Virus record (IMG/VR): IMGVR_UViG_3300035643_000220
Span: 1 to 25,818 of that record
DNA length: 25,818 bases
DNA from: a virus
Direction: 5' to 3' (one strand)
Shown here: positions 6,445 through 13,951 of the stretch, piece after piece
Layout: every line of letters begins with the position of its first letter
Position numbering within the stretch: the stretch's first letter is position 1
Program-made: the position numbers and the translations under genes
The notes under the pieces: model-generated
The model's database searches: none
What the model saw: the letters and a program-made list of their open reading frames with translations, nothing else
Told to the model about the DNA's origin: nothing

Positions 6445-7813
6445 TGCGTTCTGGCGTGACATTGAGAAGTTACGTCAGAAGAAGCAAGCCAAGTCTAAAG
6501 GCGCAGTTCTGCCAAAAGCCCCGAAAGAGTTCGTCGAGAAGCTATTCAATTTCAAGCCGAAAGACTATCAAGCTGCCCTCCTCGAGGACAACTCTAAACG
6601 GATTGCTGTTCGCTGGTCCAGACAAGCCGGCAAGACAACCTGCATAGCCCTCCGTGCAATATGGTTTGCTTTAACTCATCCGAAGACTTTGACGCTGATT
6701 GTGGCGCCATCACTGCGCCAGAGCATGATCATGAGTGACCGCATCGGCGACTTTCTCGGCGGGCTTTCATCAGACTATAAGTGCTATATTGAGAAGCTGC
6801 AGAGGACTACTGTACGGTTTTCAAACGGAAGCCGGATCGTCGCACTGCCCAATAGCCCACAGCTACTCAGGGGGTACACGGCAAATCAGGTTATAACGGA
6901 TGAAAGCGGCTTCTTCAAAGACGACCAGCTTGTCTTCTACAGTGTCTTGTACCCGATGCTAAGCACGACAGACGGCATTCTTATCGCCTCGAGTACGCCC
7001 TGGAGCAAAGACAGCGTCTTCTATCAGATGTGCCAGAGTTCAGAGTTTACGAAGCACCTGTGCACCTGCGACGACGTTGTAAAAAGCGGCTTGGTCAAGC
7101 AGAGTTTCATGGATGAGATGCGAGCTCAGCTTCCGTTTGAGCGTTTTCAGCGGGAGTTCATGGCTGAGTTCGTTGAGGATGTTGATGCTTGGCTCACGCA
7201 GAGCCTCATCGTCAGCTGCATCGACAGCAACTTGCAGCCCTACGATTTTCAGGACCAGCCTAAAGGCGAGTTCTACATCGGTGTAGACTTTGGCAAAGAA
7301 ATGGACTTCAGCGTCGTGCTTGTTATGCAGAAAGTTGGTGCCTTGGTGCAGGCTGTGCACGTGCATCGTTTTCCGCTTAGGACCGAGTATGCCAGCGTGA
7401 TCGGCTACGTGAAAAGCCTCTTGGATCGTTGGCATGAGATCCGCGCTGTCTACGCTGACGTTACTGGCGTTGGAAACTACATCGTTGAAGATATGTTCCG
7501 GAGTGGCATCCAGAACGTCAACGGGATCACTTTCACTGTTCAGTCGAAGGAAGAGATGGCTACGATAATGCGGGAGAAAATGCGGAATGCCGAAGTTAAG
7601 CTCTTTTACATCCCTGCAAACAAGCGAGAAGACGTGGACCTAACAGCCGAGTTAAACATTGAGAAATACGAGCTTATGAAAACTGGCCATCTGCGATTCA
7701 GCCATCCTGAAGGCGGACACGACGACGTTTTCTGGAGCATGGCTCTAGCCGTCTACGCAGCCGTCAAAGCGCCATTGCCAGGAGCGGGCGCATTTATGCT
7801 TCCACATCATTGA
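6434..7813 (+). CDS. terL: Terminase large subunit
   Basis: 459 residues, normal for the family. It is the DNA-packaging motor: an N-terminal ATPase and a C-terminal RNase H-like nuclease that cuts the genome to length at the portal. Walker A reads SRQAGKTT (62-69), preceded by the Q-motif-like region DYQAALLEDNSK. Walker B is VITDES (153-158, with E157 catalytic), and ASSTPW (185-190) is the coupling motif III. The nuclease acidic residues are D285 in YIGVDFG, D342 in VYADVTG, and D430/D431 in GGHDDVFWSMALA. Starts at ATG 6434 inside the end of the previous gene. The intact motifs indicate a functional enzyme. Confidence 0.95.
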   Translation: MSNDAFWRDIEKLRQKKQAKSKGAVLPKAPKEFVEKLFNFKPKDYQAALLEDNSKRIAVRWSRQAGKTTCIALRAIWFALTHPKTLTLIVAPSLRQSMIMSDRIGDFLGGLSSDYKCYIEKLQRTTVRFSNGSRIVALPNSPQLLRGYTANQVITDESGFFKDDQLVFYSVLYPMLSTTDGILIASSTPWSKDSVFYQMCQSSEFTKHLCTCDDVVKSGLVKQSFMDEMRAQLPFERFQREFMAEFVEDVDAWLTQSLIVSCIDSNLQPYDFQDQPKGEFYIGVDFGKEMDFSVVLVMQKVGALVQAVHVHRFPLRTEYASVIGYVKSLLDRWHEIRAVYADVTGVGNYIVEDMFRSGIQNVNGITFTVQSKEEMATIMREKMRNAEVKLFYIPANKREDVDLTAELNIEKYELMKTGHLRFSHPEGGHDDVFWSMALAVYAAVKAPLPGAGAFMLPHH

Positions 7814-7830
7814 GAAGCGTGCGCAAGAGT

Positions 7831-7864
7831 TAAATATTATATAGAAGACGTACTGCTGGCGAGG
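7831..7864 (+). promoter_or_regulatory. TATA-like box and ribosome binding site of the PD-(D/E)XK gene
   Basis: TAAATATTATAT at 7831-7842 stands out in an otherwise mixed sequence, about 28-39 bases ahead of the ATG at 7870; GAGG at 7861-7864 is five bases from the start. Together they look like an archaeal promoter giving the gene its own transcript, separate from the terminase. Confidence 0.5.
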
Positions 7865-7869
7865 AAAAA

Positions 7870-8529
7870 ATGCCTGGCATTGATTATGCAAAAAAGATTA
7901 CGCAGTCAATTATCAAAGATTTGAAACAGGAATTGACCGAAAAACCTTTTTTTATAGTGACCGAAGCAGATCTTCAAGGATATCTGTATTTCAAACTGCT
8001 GTCGAAAAATGATCTTAGTCAACCATTCTTCTATCGTGACAAAGAGAATTTCAGGATACACCTCGAATTCCCTAGATACTACTATGAAGAGACAGACAAA
8101 ATACGCAAGAAAGGAAGATACGACATAGCGATTCTGAGGAAAGAGAAATGCGACGAGCTTGTCGCAGAAGAGGAGGACTTGCTAGATAGAAGACGAGTTG
8201 AGGTGGGATTTGAACTTAAGTTGGACTGGGACTCGAGGCGTGGGAAAATCATCCAAAATTTTAGGGCAGATATTTCTGCCTTCGAAAACAAAGATAAAGA
8301 TGGCAAAACGAAGATCGTAGCAGACTCTGCAGTAATCATCAATGTCAATGTAGGAGTGTGTGATGAGCGTCGTTCTTCGCAACTTGATCTATCCAGTATA
8401 CAAACTGATATAACTAAAGAAATCAGCTCAAGAAAACAAGTGGTCACCGTCCCATTGTTCTATGTTTATCTCGAATCATATCGCAAACAGGGTGAGATGC
8501 CTCAGGAAATGACAATCCTGCAGACTTGA
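7870..8529 (+). CDS. PD-(D/E)XK nuclease-like protein
   Basis: 219 residues from ATG. The core has the order expected of the PD-(D/E)XK fold: a helix with E32 (VTEADL), then D85 in KGRYDIAILR, then E115-x-K117 in VEVGFELKLDW, followed by a helix (IIQNFRADISAFE) and a strand (DSAVIINVNVG). It is charged, more AT-rich than the terminase, and has its own promoter, the signature of a cargo gene inserted between terminase and portal. Possible roles are a restriction-type or anti-host nuclease, or a recombination/packaging nuclease. The target is unknown, and the fold call rests on motif spacing only. Confidence 0.6.
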   Translation: MPGIDYAKKITQSIIKDLKQELTEKPFFIVTEADLQGYLYFKLLSKNDLSQPFFYRDKENFRIHLEFPRYYYEETDKIRKKGRYDIAILRKEKCDELVAEEEDLLDRRRVEVGFELKLDWDSRRGKIIQNFRADISAFENKDKDGKTKIVADSAVIINVNVGVCDERRSSQLDLSSIQTDITKEISSRKQVVTVPLFYVYLESYRKQGEMPQEMTILQT

Positions 8530-8534
8530 ATTGA

Positions 8535-8544
8535 AGCGCGCGCT
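8535..8544. repeat. AGCGCGCGCT palindrome, copy 1
   Basis: A 10-base perfect palindrome six bases after the stop of the nuclease-like gene, inside a 175-base gap. The identical word recurs at 10948-10957 and a nine-base version at 11155-11163, all at or between gene ends. Confidence 0.5.
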
Positions 8545-8595
8545 AGGTAGACAGCTTCAGAAGCAAAGATTTGCAGCTTCTTAACCTTCATATCC

Positions 8596-8730
8596 ATGTC
8601 CAACGACCGTCGTATCCACAATTTGAATACTTTGGAGACTTTAGTAACTGTGACTTACGAGCAGCGTTTTCATATTCATCGGAAAAAGAAGAGGAAGAAT
8701 CAGAATGGAAGAAGAAGTGTTCCTCGCTAA
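8596..8730 (+). CDS. Possible small basic protein (44 residues)
   Basis: ATG 8596 to TAA 8730, overlapping the start of the next gene. The product is strongly basic at its end (RFHIHRKKKRKNQNGRRSVP) and begins MSNDRRIHNLNTLETLV. It could be a small nucleic-acid-binding peptide. Support is limited to composition; the ribosome binding site is poor and the frame overlaps another open frame. The rest of the 8530-8704 gap shows only the palindrome. Confidence 0.3.
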   Translation: MSNDRRIHNLNTLETLVTVTYEQRFHIHRKKKRKNQNGRRSVPR

Positions 8731-8902
8731 TGGTAAGGGTGAAGTCAAAGCCTTAGGTATGAAAGTGAACTGTGCTCCTACGGACTTGCACATCTACGTT
8801 AACGGTGTTGATATTACAAAAAGTGTGGTGCTCGAGGAAGTTCGCATTGTTATCTCTCGGGAGCAACAGCCCACAGCAATAATGGTGCAGTCTCAGAAGT
8901 AG
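8705..8902 (+). CDS. Small beta-rich protein upstream of portal
   Basis: 65 residues from ATG 8705, with an AG-rich ribosome binding site (AGAGGAAG) about nine bases upstream. MEEEVFLANGKGEVKALGMK followed by CAPTDLHIYVNGVDIT and LEEVRIVISREQQ predicts mostly beta strands. Similar small proteins sit beside portal genes in many tailed viruses, without known function to me. It ends with an 11-base tandem repeat (8899-8920) just after the stop. Confidence 0.6.
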   Translation: MEEEVFLANGKGEVKALGMKVNCAPTDLHIYVNGVDITKSVVLEEVRIVISREQQPTAIMVQSQK

Positions 8903-8920
8903 TATCAAAGTAGTATCAAA
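8899..8920 (+). repeat. 11-base tandem repeat before the portal gene
   Basis: GTAGTATCAAA twice in a row, starting in the last codons of the preceding gene. It lies 13-35 bases ahead of the portal start. May be replication slippage or a regulatory half-site pair. Confidence 0.6.
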
Positions 8921-8933
8921 ATCAGATGAGAAT

Positions 8934-10307
8934 ATGCCCTGGACGGGAAAACAAGATAAACCTGGGCTTCAAGCCCAGCGTCAGTATCCAGAGGAGATCA
9001 GCAAGCAGCAGATCGCTGAGGAGATTCCGCTTAGCTGGCGTGCTGACAGTACGTTGTGGGGCTACGTTACAAAGTATTACTTGAAGGGCTCTGGCGCAGG
9101 CTTTGTTGTTCCACCCTATGCGGCTTACTGGGAGAGAATTTGGGGCGCTACTCCTGTTGAGGATCTTCCGAAATATAAGGATCTTTACGCCTTTACGCCG
9201 TACATTAAAGCATGCATCGACGTTACTGTTAATCTCGCCATTAGTCCTGGCTTCGAGCTTGAAGGCGGAGATGAGGCCGTTCAAGAGTGGCTCATGGACT
9301 GGTGCGATGAACATAATATTCTGCAAACTTTGAGGATTGTCGCTACTGACATGCTCGTTTTTGGCGGCGGCTTCTTCGAGATCTGCGGAAAGGCAGAGAA
9401 TCTTCCCCCTGAGTCATGGTGGCTTAAGCCGCTAGACCCTGTGAACATGCGCGTGAGACGTGACGCTTATGGTCAAGTTCTTGGTTACGTGCAACTTCTT
9501 ACTATGCCCCCCGTAACATTCACTGCGCAGGAGATCAGTCATATTCGTTGGGGCGCAAAAAGCTGGTGGTATGAATACAACTACGGAATTAGCCTGATTA
9601 GGCCACTCCTCAAGATTCAGGCATATTTGGACCAGCTGGAGTCAGATCTTGCGGTTATCACACACTGCTATACGAAACCGATGCTGTGGATTCAAGCGGG
9701 GCGTCCGGAACAGCCCTTCGGGGATACGCAGCTTAGCCAGTTGATGCAGGCGTTCGCAAGCAGAGGTCAAGCTACAGACGTGTTCACTCGAGGCGACGTC
9801 AACGTCAAGCCTCTGACGAGCCTCACGAGAGATATTAAGGTTGACTATTGGCTCGATTATCTCTATAAGCAACGTGAAGCTGTGCTTTCGGTCCCAAAAA
9901 TCTTCCTCAGCGAAGCTGAAGGGACTAATCGCGCTACTGCCGATATCGTGATGCAGGAGTTTTGTTGTCGTCTGCGCATGCTTGAGCAGCTGATCAGCGA
10001 TGATGTTGAGACTGATTTGTTCGCGCAGCTTGTTGAGGCAAAGTTTGGCGAGGGCGTTGAGGTTCCACACTTAGCGTGGAAGCCCGTGTGGGAGCCCACG
10101 CTTGATCTTAAAGCCAAATACATTGGTGAGCTCGTGCAGCTAGGCATTATCTTGCCGAGTGAAGCGAGGCCGCAACTGGGATATCCGGTGCAGCCGCCAG
10201 ATGAAGCGATTCAAGCCGCTAAGATGCTGCCGCCTCCAAGAGGTCCAATCAAGGGCTTGATGAGTCCTTCATCCGAAGAGACGCAAGGCATTCCCGCTGG
10301 TGACTAA
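8934..10307 (+). CDS. Portal protein
   Basis: 457 residues, from ATG. The portal is the dodecameric ring at the capsid vertex through which DNA enters and leaves and onto which the connector proteins dock. Diagnostic features: YAFTPYIKACIDVTVNLAIS with GFELEGGDE early (65-115), the wing region with LKPLDPVNMRVRRDAYGQVL and ISHIRWGAKSWWYEYNYGIS (170-225), the crown/stem helices around YLDQLESDLAVITH, and the conserved YKQREAVLSVPKIFL then SEAEGTNRATADIVMQEF (about 310-345), the clip/stem helix of SPP1/HK97-type portals. It ends in a Pro-rich tail. It lies downstream of the terminase and upstream of the protease, the standard order. Confidence 0.9.
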   Translation: MPWTGKQDKPGLQAQRQYPEEISKQQIAEEIPLSWRADSTLWGYVTKYYLKGSGAGFVVPPYAAYWERIWGATPVEDLPKYKDLYAFTPYIKACIDVTVNLAISPGFELEGGDEAVQEWLMDWCDEHNILQTLRIVATDMLVFGGGFFEICGKAENLPPESWWLKPLDPVNMRVRRDAYGQVLGYVQLLTMPPVTFTAQEISHIRWGAKSWWYEYNYGISLIRPLLKIQAYLDQLESDLAVITHCYTKPMLWIQAGRPEQPFGDTQLSQLMQAFASRGQATDVFTRGDVNVKPLTSLTRDIKVDYWLDYLYKQREAVLSVPKIFLSEAEGTNRATADIVMQEFCCRLRMLEQLISDDVETDLFAQLVEAKFGEGVEVPHLAWKPVWEPTLDLKAKYIGELVQLGIILPSEARPQLGYPVQPPDEAIQAAKMLPPPRGPIKGLMSPSSEETQGIPAGD

Positions 10308-10309
10308 TT

Positions 10310-10633
10310 TTGAAGCGTCCGAAGCTGAAGTTTCCTAAGATTTCAATCGGTGCATTGCCATGTAAGAGCATATGCCATCATCCGCTTCATAGGTGGCATA
10401 TTAGTTGCTTCTACTGTCGCATACGCAGGTTATTTTATGGTACGAGAGACGGCTTGCTGTTTCGTAAGCTAAGCGCTCAGAGGGGAGATCACTATAACAA
10501 GTACATGGGCATAGTCATGCCTCAGAGGCAGCAGACCTACGTTCTTCTCATCGATTGTGATAGGCACATGAAAGTAGTGAAGGAGATTCTGTTGAAGCGA
10601 GTTTTAGAATTGGCAGAGATGCTGGCGAACTAG
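10310..10633 (+). CDS. Hypothetical basic protein, frame uncertain
   Basis: 107 residues from TTG two bases after the portal stop, with GGTGA as a weak ribosome binding site. The first part is basic with many Cys/His (PCKSICHHPLHRWHISCFYC) but in an overlapping frame (10350-10472) the same bases encode a much more convincing membrane helix. The last 45 residues (MGIVMPQRQQTYVLLIDCDR, then a helix) look like real protein. One or two short genes, or a frameshifted one, may be hidden here. Confidence 0.4.
   Translation: MKRPKLKFPKISIGALPCKSICHHPLHRWHISCFYCRIRRLFYGTRDGLLFRKLSAQRGDHYNKYMGIVMPQRQQTYVLLIDCDRHMKVVKEILLKRVLELAEMLAN
10350..10472 (+). CDS. Alternative small membrane peptide (40 residues)
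   Basis: GTG 10350 to TAA 10472, fully inside the previous frame. IIRFIGGILVASTVAYAGYF is a clean single transmembrane helix flanked by arginines. No ribosome binding site is visible. It competes with the overlapping frame; only one is likely to be real here. Confidence 0.3.
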   Translation: MHCHVRAYAIIRFIGGILVASTVAYAGYFMVRETACCFVS

Positions 10634-10634
10634 T

Positions 10635-10949
10635 ATGCCTGGGCTTGAAGAGGGCACGATGGTCTGGAGATACCGGGTTCAGGATCCAGCGAAATTCGAC
10701 AAGTTCCGTGTTAAGGACATTGGCAGCGGAGGCGTTAAAATCACGGTGGGCAGAGTCAAGGGCACGAATCGCTGGGAAGTTCAGAATTACATGTTCGATA
10801 AAGACCGCTTCAAAACAAGAGAGCAAGTTCGGAGCTGGCTAAACAAGTACCTGAAGAGCCAGATTCAGTCACTTTTAAATTTCAAATCATGGGATGAATG
10901 GCGCCGTCGCGCAGTTAATGCATACATGCAAATCTCAAACGTCACTTAG
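10635..10949 (+). CDS. Small virus-associated protein before the head protease
   Basis: 104 residues from ATG one base after the preceding stop. The core DPAKFDKFRVKDIG, GGVKITVGRVKG, NRWEVQNYMFDKDRF and REQVRSWLNKYLK matches my memory of a short domain encoded next to protease or portal genes in many tailed viruses and prophages (seen as the N-terminal part of XkdF-like proteins). Predicted fold is a small alpha/beta domain ending in a helix. The role is unknown; its place between portal and protease suggests capsid morphogenesis. The stop codon lies inside the AGCGCGCGCT palindrome. Confidence 0.65.
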   Translation: MPGLEEGTMVWRYRVQDPAKFDKFRVKDIGSGGVKITVGRVKGTNRWEVQNYMFDKDRFKTREQVRSWLNKYLKSQIQSLLNFKSWDEWRRRAVNAYMQISNVT

Positions 10950-10957
10950 CGCGCGCT
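10948..10957. repeat. AGCGCGCGCT palindrome, copy 2
   Basis: Identical to the copy at 8535-8544. It overlaps the stop codon of the preceding gene and lies six bases from the 3' end of the convergent C2H2 mini-gene. Confidence 0.5.
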
Positions 10958-10962
10958 TTGTC

Positions 10963-11106
10963 CTATTCATGACTTTCGCCTTCCACTTGTGCGTGTCTAC
11001 GTAACCTGAAAAGGTGCTCTTCTTTGTTCGACCCAAATGCTTTCATGTGAGCTTCAAAATCAGATTCTGTTTCAAATTCACACGAGCAATATGGACATTT
11101 CTTCAT
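10963..11106 (-). CDS. C2H2 zinc-finger mini-protein
   Basis: 47 residues on the minus strand from ATG 11106, with GAGG about seven bases upstream. MKKCPYCSCEFETESDFEAH has the C4-x2-C7-x12-H20 pattern of a classical C2H2 finger, with H31 or H38 as a later histidine, followed by a basic tail (RLRRHAQ). Single-finger proteins of this kind are common in archaeal viruses and usually taken as transcription regulators. It is the only minus-strand gene in the head module and would oppose the structural transcript. Spacing to the last histidine is longer than the canonical 3-5, so metal binding is probable but not certain. Confidence 0.65.
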   Translation of the reverse strand: MKKCPYCSCEFETESDFEAHMKAFGSNKEEHLFRLRRHAQVEGESHE

Positions 11107-11255
11107 TTCGACGCCTCAAATCAAGTTCTCTCTAGCTGAATTAAAGGCTTTGACAGCGCGCGCGAAACGACAGATGAAAACACTGGAGAGTTGGGTAAAA
11201 GTGTCCAAAAATGCGAGCTCCTGAAAATTACGTGTCTTTGAGTGAAGGATAAAGC
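11107..11255. promoter_or_regulatory. Spacer before the protease gene, with GC palindrome copy 3
   Basis: AGCGCGCGC at 11155-11163 is a third copy of the GC palindrome word, here followed by G so it is imperfect. On the minus strand, CTTTAATT around 11140-11147 could be a TATA element for the C2H2 gene. No other gene is visible in this spacer; AAGGA close to 11244 serves the protease gene. Confidence 0.4.
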
Positions 11256-12479
11256 ATGCAGCTACGATATTTTGTTCCTTTCAAAGCTCAGCAGGGCGCA
11301 GATTCACAGTATGCCCTAAAGGAGAAACTGCTGAATATTGACGGTATAGCGGTAGATACGAGTGTTAACTTGAATAAGTGGCAGGTTCCTGAGGAGGATC
11401 TTGACTTTTTTGTGTCGACACTTATCGGTGCTCAGCTCAGGGTTGATCATGCTGAGAGTGCGATGGCAGTGATCGGTAAGGTTCCTGAGGGTAAACGGGT
11501 AGGTAACACGGTTGCCTTCCGGGCTGAGGTTGGAGATGAGGCTATTATCGAGAAGATCATACGGGGCTACTTGACTCACGTTAGTGTTCAGGTCGACTCG
11601 GACGATGTTGAATGCAGCAAGTGCAAACGGCCTACTCGCAAGGAAGGCATACTGATCCACCTGTGCCCAGGAGCCTGGGAGATTGTTCATAAGCCACGCG
11701 TAAGAGAACTCAGCATCGTTGCCAGCCCCGCGTACAAGAACACGAGTTTTCAACCGTTGGGCTTTGCTGCTGCAATGAATGAGGATCAGTTCGGAGCCAT
11801 TCTCCGCAGTGTTCAGGGTTCACAGTTATCGGAAGATGACAAAAATGTGGGTTCTAGGCTAAAGCCGCAAGAACCTGAAAACAAAAAATTAGATGCAAAA
11901 ATGGAGGTGAAGGACTTGTCTCAAGAGCAGAATGCTCAGGCAAGTTCTTCTCCGCACAATGCACAGATAATCAATCTTGGCGAGGGCGAAAAAGCTCCAT
12001 CACAAGTTGACTATGGACCGTTCATGAAGCAGCTTCAAGACCTGGAGAATCAGATAAGGCAGGCAAGTGAGGGCGCTGAGGGCGATGCTGAAATAGACAC
12101 GTTGAAGCAACGTTTGTCAAAGCTTGAGTCTGACGTCGCGAAAAGAGCTACCAAACGAGCACTGAGCAAAAAAATCAGCGAGCTCAGCAAGAAACTCTCT
12201 GAAGAAGGCGAAGAAGGAGACGAAGGCGGACCTCAGCCTTCAGGTCCTATCGATGTTATTTCTAAGCGTAAGGGCGAAGAGGCTGAAGAGGGCGCGGAAG
12301 CAGAGGAAGCTGAAGAGGCTGAGGCTTCGAGTAAGACTCGGAGTGTCGTTAGGGCTGCTGGTCTTGGCATTATTGCACCTGAAGAACTCAAGAATGGTGA
12401 TGCGTTGAAGTCGCCGGACTACGACTGGTTCAGCAAGGACCTTCTGAAGGCGCACAGCAAGCTTGTTGGAATGAAGTAG
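11256..12479 (+). CDS. Head maturation protease fused to scaffold
   Basis: 407 residues. Residues 1-170 are a herpesvirus/HK97-type prohead serine protease: H65 in LRVDHAES is the catalytic histidine and S153 in VRELSIVASPAY the nucleophile. Between them C120, C123, H135 and C137 form a knuckle-like insertion (CSKCKR, LIHLCPG), unusual in this family. Residues about 200-380 are charged and coiled-coil (QLQDLENQIRQ, LKQRLSKLESDV) with a Glu/Ala-rich low-complexity stretch (12277-12330), typical of a scaffolding domain digested during maturation. The last 40 residues (PDYDWFSKDLLKAHSKLVG) likely bind the capsid protein. The fusion explains why the capsid protein has no separate delta domain. 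Confidence 0.85.
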   Translation: MQLRYFVPFKAQQGADSQYALKEKLLNIDGIAVDTSVNLNKWQVPEEDLDFFVSTLIGAQLRVDHAESAMAVIGKVPEGKRVGNTVAFRAEVGDEAIIEKIIRGYLTHVSVQVDSDDVECSKCKRPTRKEGILIHLCPGAWEIVHKPRVRELSIVASPAYKNTSFQPLGFAAAMNEDQFGAILRSVQGSQLSEDDKNVGSRLKPQEPENKKLDAKMEVKDLSQEQNAQASSSPHNAQIINLGEGEKAPSQVDYGPFMKQLQDLENQIRQASEGAEGDAEIDTLKQRLSKLESDVAKRATKRALSKKISELSKKLSEEGEEGDEGGPQPSGPIDVISKRKGEEAEEGAEAEEAEEAEASSKTRSVVRAAGLGIIAPEELKNGDALKSPDYDWFSKDLLKAHSKLVGMK

Positions 12480-12490
12480 GCTGATAGAGT

Positions 12491-12916
12491 ATGTCTCAGA
12501 CTTTTAGTACTGGACCGTTTCCGCAGTGGGAAGCTTCAGCCGCAACAGGCGCGTTGATAGCGGATCGTTTCATCAACACGTACATTGCAGGCGAAGACCT
12601 AACCGGTGGTCCTGGACTGGCTGTTTACTTGTCTGCGGCCTTCACAGTGAAGAGAGTTAACGCTGCGAACATGACAACCTTTATCGGCATCACAATGACG
12701 AAGGCTGCAAGCGGCGCAAAAGTAACAGTTCTTTCCAGAGGCTTAACAAGAGCAACTGGTTTCGGCTCAATCTCAGCAGGAGATCAACTGACAACTGGTC
12801 CAGCAAACCATGTAGGCACAGTGCAGACGGATAATAGCAGCAAGAACACGACGATTATCGGCATGGCATTGCAGGCGATTAGCAGCGGCGGCACCGGTAT
12901 CATAATGCTCTGGTAG
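12491..12916 (+). CDS. Capsid decoration (cement) protein, DUF2190-like
   Basis: 141 residues from ATG. Beta-rich, with GEDLTGGPGLAVYL, FIGITMTKAASGAKVTVLSR, GFGSISAGDQLTTGPANHVG and IIGMALQAISSGGTGIIMLW, the pattern of DUF2190-type decoration proteins (an aGD-L-x-G-x-G strand followed by iGxAl and a Gly-rich end). Lies between the protease/scaffold and the major capsid gene, where such proteins are encoded. It probably forms trimers on the capsid surface that stabilise the expanded shell. Function is inferred from pattern and position. Confidence 0.75.
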   Translation: MSQTFSTGPFPQWEASAATGALIADRFINTYIAGEDLTGGPGLAVYLSAAFTVKRVNAANMTTFIGITMTKAASGAKVTVLSRGLTRATGFGSISAGDQLTTGPANHVGTVQTDNSSKNTTIIGMALQAISSGGTGIIMLW

Positions 12917-12927
12917 GGTGAGAGGGC

Positions 12928-13821
12928 ATGAGTCTTTTTAGAGATGCTTTAACGTGGGTTGATACAGCGGGTGTAGCGTATCCTGCTTTGCACGCAAAGA
13001 TTGTCGAGCTGACTATGCCGGCGCTCGTTGTGAAGCAACTGCTTCCTGAGGTTCCTTTAGTCGCTGGCAAGAGCTTTACCATAACTAAAGAGAAGGGCAG
13101 CCGCAGCATTGGTATATCGGAAATCACGGAGGGCGCGGAAGTCCCTCTTGACTTTACACCGCTAAGCTACGTGAACGTTATCCCATACAAGAAAGGGCAG
13201 AGAGAACGCATTTCGAGAGAAAACATCGAAGATCTCTATATCCCTGTGATCGAGCAGCAACTACGACGTCTAGCGCGTCGTATGGCTTACGCCATTGACC
13301 TTGACTGCATGACCTGCATCGCAGCTGCTGCAGCGTCTGCGGGTACGGCCACGGGTAAGTCACTCTCAGCGACCGGTACAGAGTTCACCATAACAGGGGG
13401 GTTGGGTACGAAAGATATATTGAGCGGCAAGGCTCTGATCGAAACTTACAACGCAATTCCTGATACAATAATCATGAATCCCATAAACGCCCGTGACATG
13501 TACTACTTGCCGCAATTTAGCCTCTACGGAGAGTATGGTGAAGCCATCGTAAAAGGCGGGTACATCGGCACTGTCTATAACATGCGAGTCTTCGTCACAA
13601 CAGTGTGCTCAGCTGGAAGCGCCTATATCCTGAGCACTGGCCAGAACGTCTCCGGAGCATATGCTCCTCTTGGATTCTTCGTTATCAAACGCCCGCTCAT
13701 GACTGATGTAATATTGCAGAAAGAGTTCGACTCGGTAGACGTCCAGCTAACGACAAGGTATTCTCCAGTCGTTATGTGCGGAGAATTTGTCTGCAAGAAA
13801 ATCGGGTTGAACACAAGTTAG
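12928..13821 (+). CDS. Major capsid protein, HK97 fold
   Basis: 297 residues with a good ribosome binding site (GGTGAGAGG). Family marks: the N-arm, E-loop region with SFTITKEKGSRSIGISEITE and GAEVPLDFTPLSY, the spine helix (IEQQLRRLARRMAYAIDLDC), A-domain with DTIIMNPINARDMYYLPQF and GTVYNMRVFVTT, and the final strand block YAPLGFFVIKRPLMTDVI to TRYSPVVMCGEFVCKKIGL. There is no N-terminal delta domain, fitting the protease-linked scaffold upstream. The E-loop lysines (KEKG) make covalent cross-linking conceivable, but this cannot be told from sequence. A pyrimidine tract after the stop probably ends the transcript. Confidence 0.9.
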   Translation: MSLFRDALTWVDTAGVAYPALHAKIVELTMPALVVKQLLPEVPLVAGKSFTITKEKGSRSIGISEITEGAEVPLDFTPLSYVNVIPYKKGQRERISRENIEDLYIPVIEQQLRRLARRMAYAIDLDCMTCIAAAAASAGTATGKSLSATGTEFTITGGLGTKDILSGKALIETYNAIPDTIIMNPINARDMYYLPQFSLYGEYGEAIVKGGYIGTVYNMRVFVTTVCSAGSAYILSTGQNVSGAYAPLGFFVIKRPLMTDVILQKEFDSVDVQLTTRYSPVVMCGEFVCKKIGLNTS

Positions 13822-13840
13822 CCTCAACAATCAACAGTAA

Positions 13841-13863
13841 TTTTCTTTCTCTTTCCCCCTTTC
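13841..13863 (+). terminator. Pyrimidine-tract terminator after the capsid gene
   Basis: TTTTCTTTCTCTTTCCCCCT-type run starting 19 bases after the capsid stop. T-rich tracts without a hairpin are the usual archaeal terminators, and ending a strongly expressed head transcript here makes sense because a new promoter follows at 13952. Confidence 0.5.
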
Positions 13864-13909
13864 TAGGTCATTAGTTTTCGGCTAGCCCGTAATCATTCTT
13901 TGTTCTAAA

Positions 13910-13933
13910 GCTCACTCCCCATGCGAAGTGAGC
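13910..13933. repeat. Hairpin GCTCACT/AGTGAGC
   Basis: Seven-base perfect stem (13910-13916 with 13927-13933) and ten-base loop, between the capsid terminator and the next promoter. It has no T-tract, so it is more likely an operator-like palindrome or RNA structure than a terminator. Confidence 0.4.
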
Positions 13934-13951
13934 GGAACATCTCGTGGCAAT

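Noticed and set aside
8571-8756. Plus-strand open frame of 61 codons before the small beta-rich gene
   Set aside because: Conflicts with the better supported ATG at 8705 and has a non-protein-like Glu/Lys run; the basic 44-residue frame is a slightly better candidate.
12277-12330. Glu/Ala-coding repeat as a separate repeat element
   Set aside because: It is low-complexity coding sequence of the scaffold domain, in frame and expected for that protein type.
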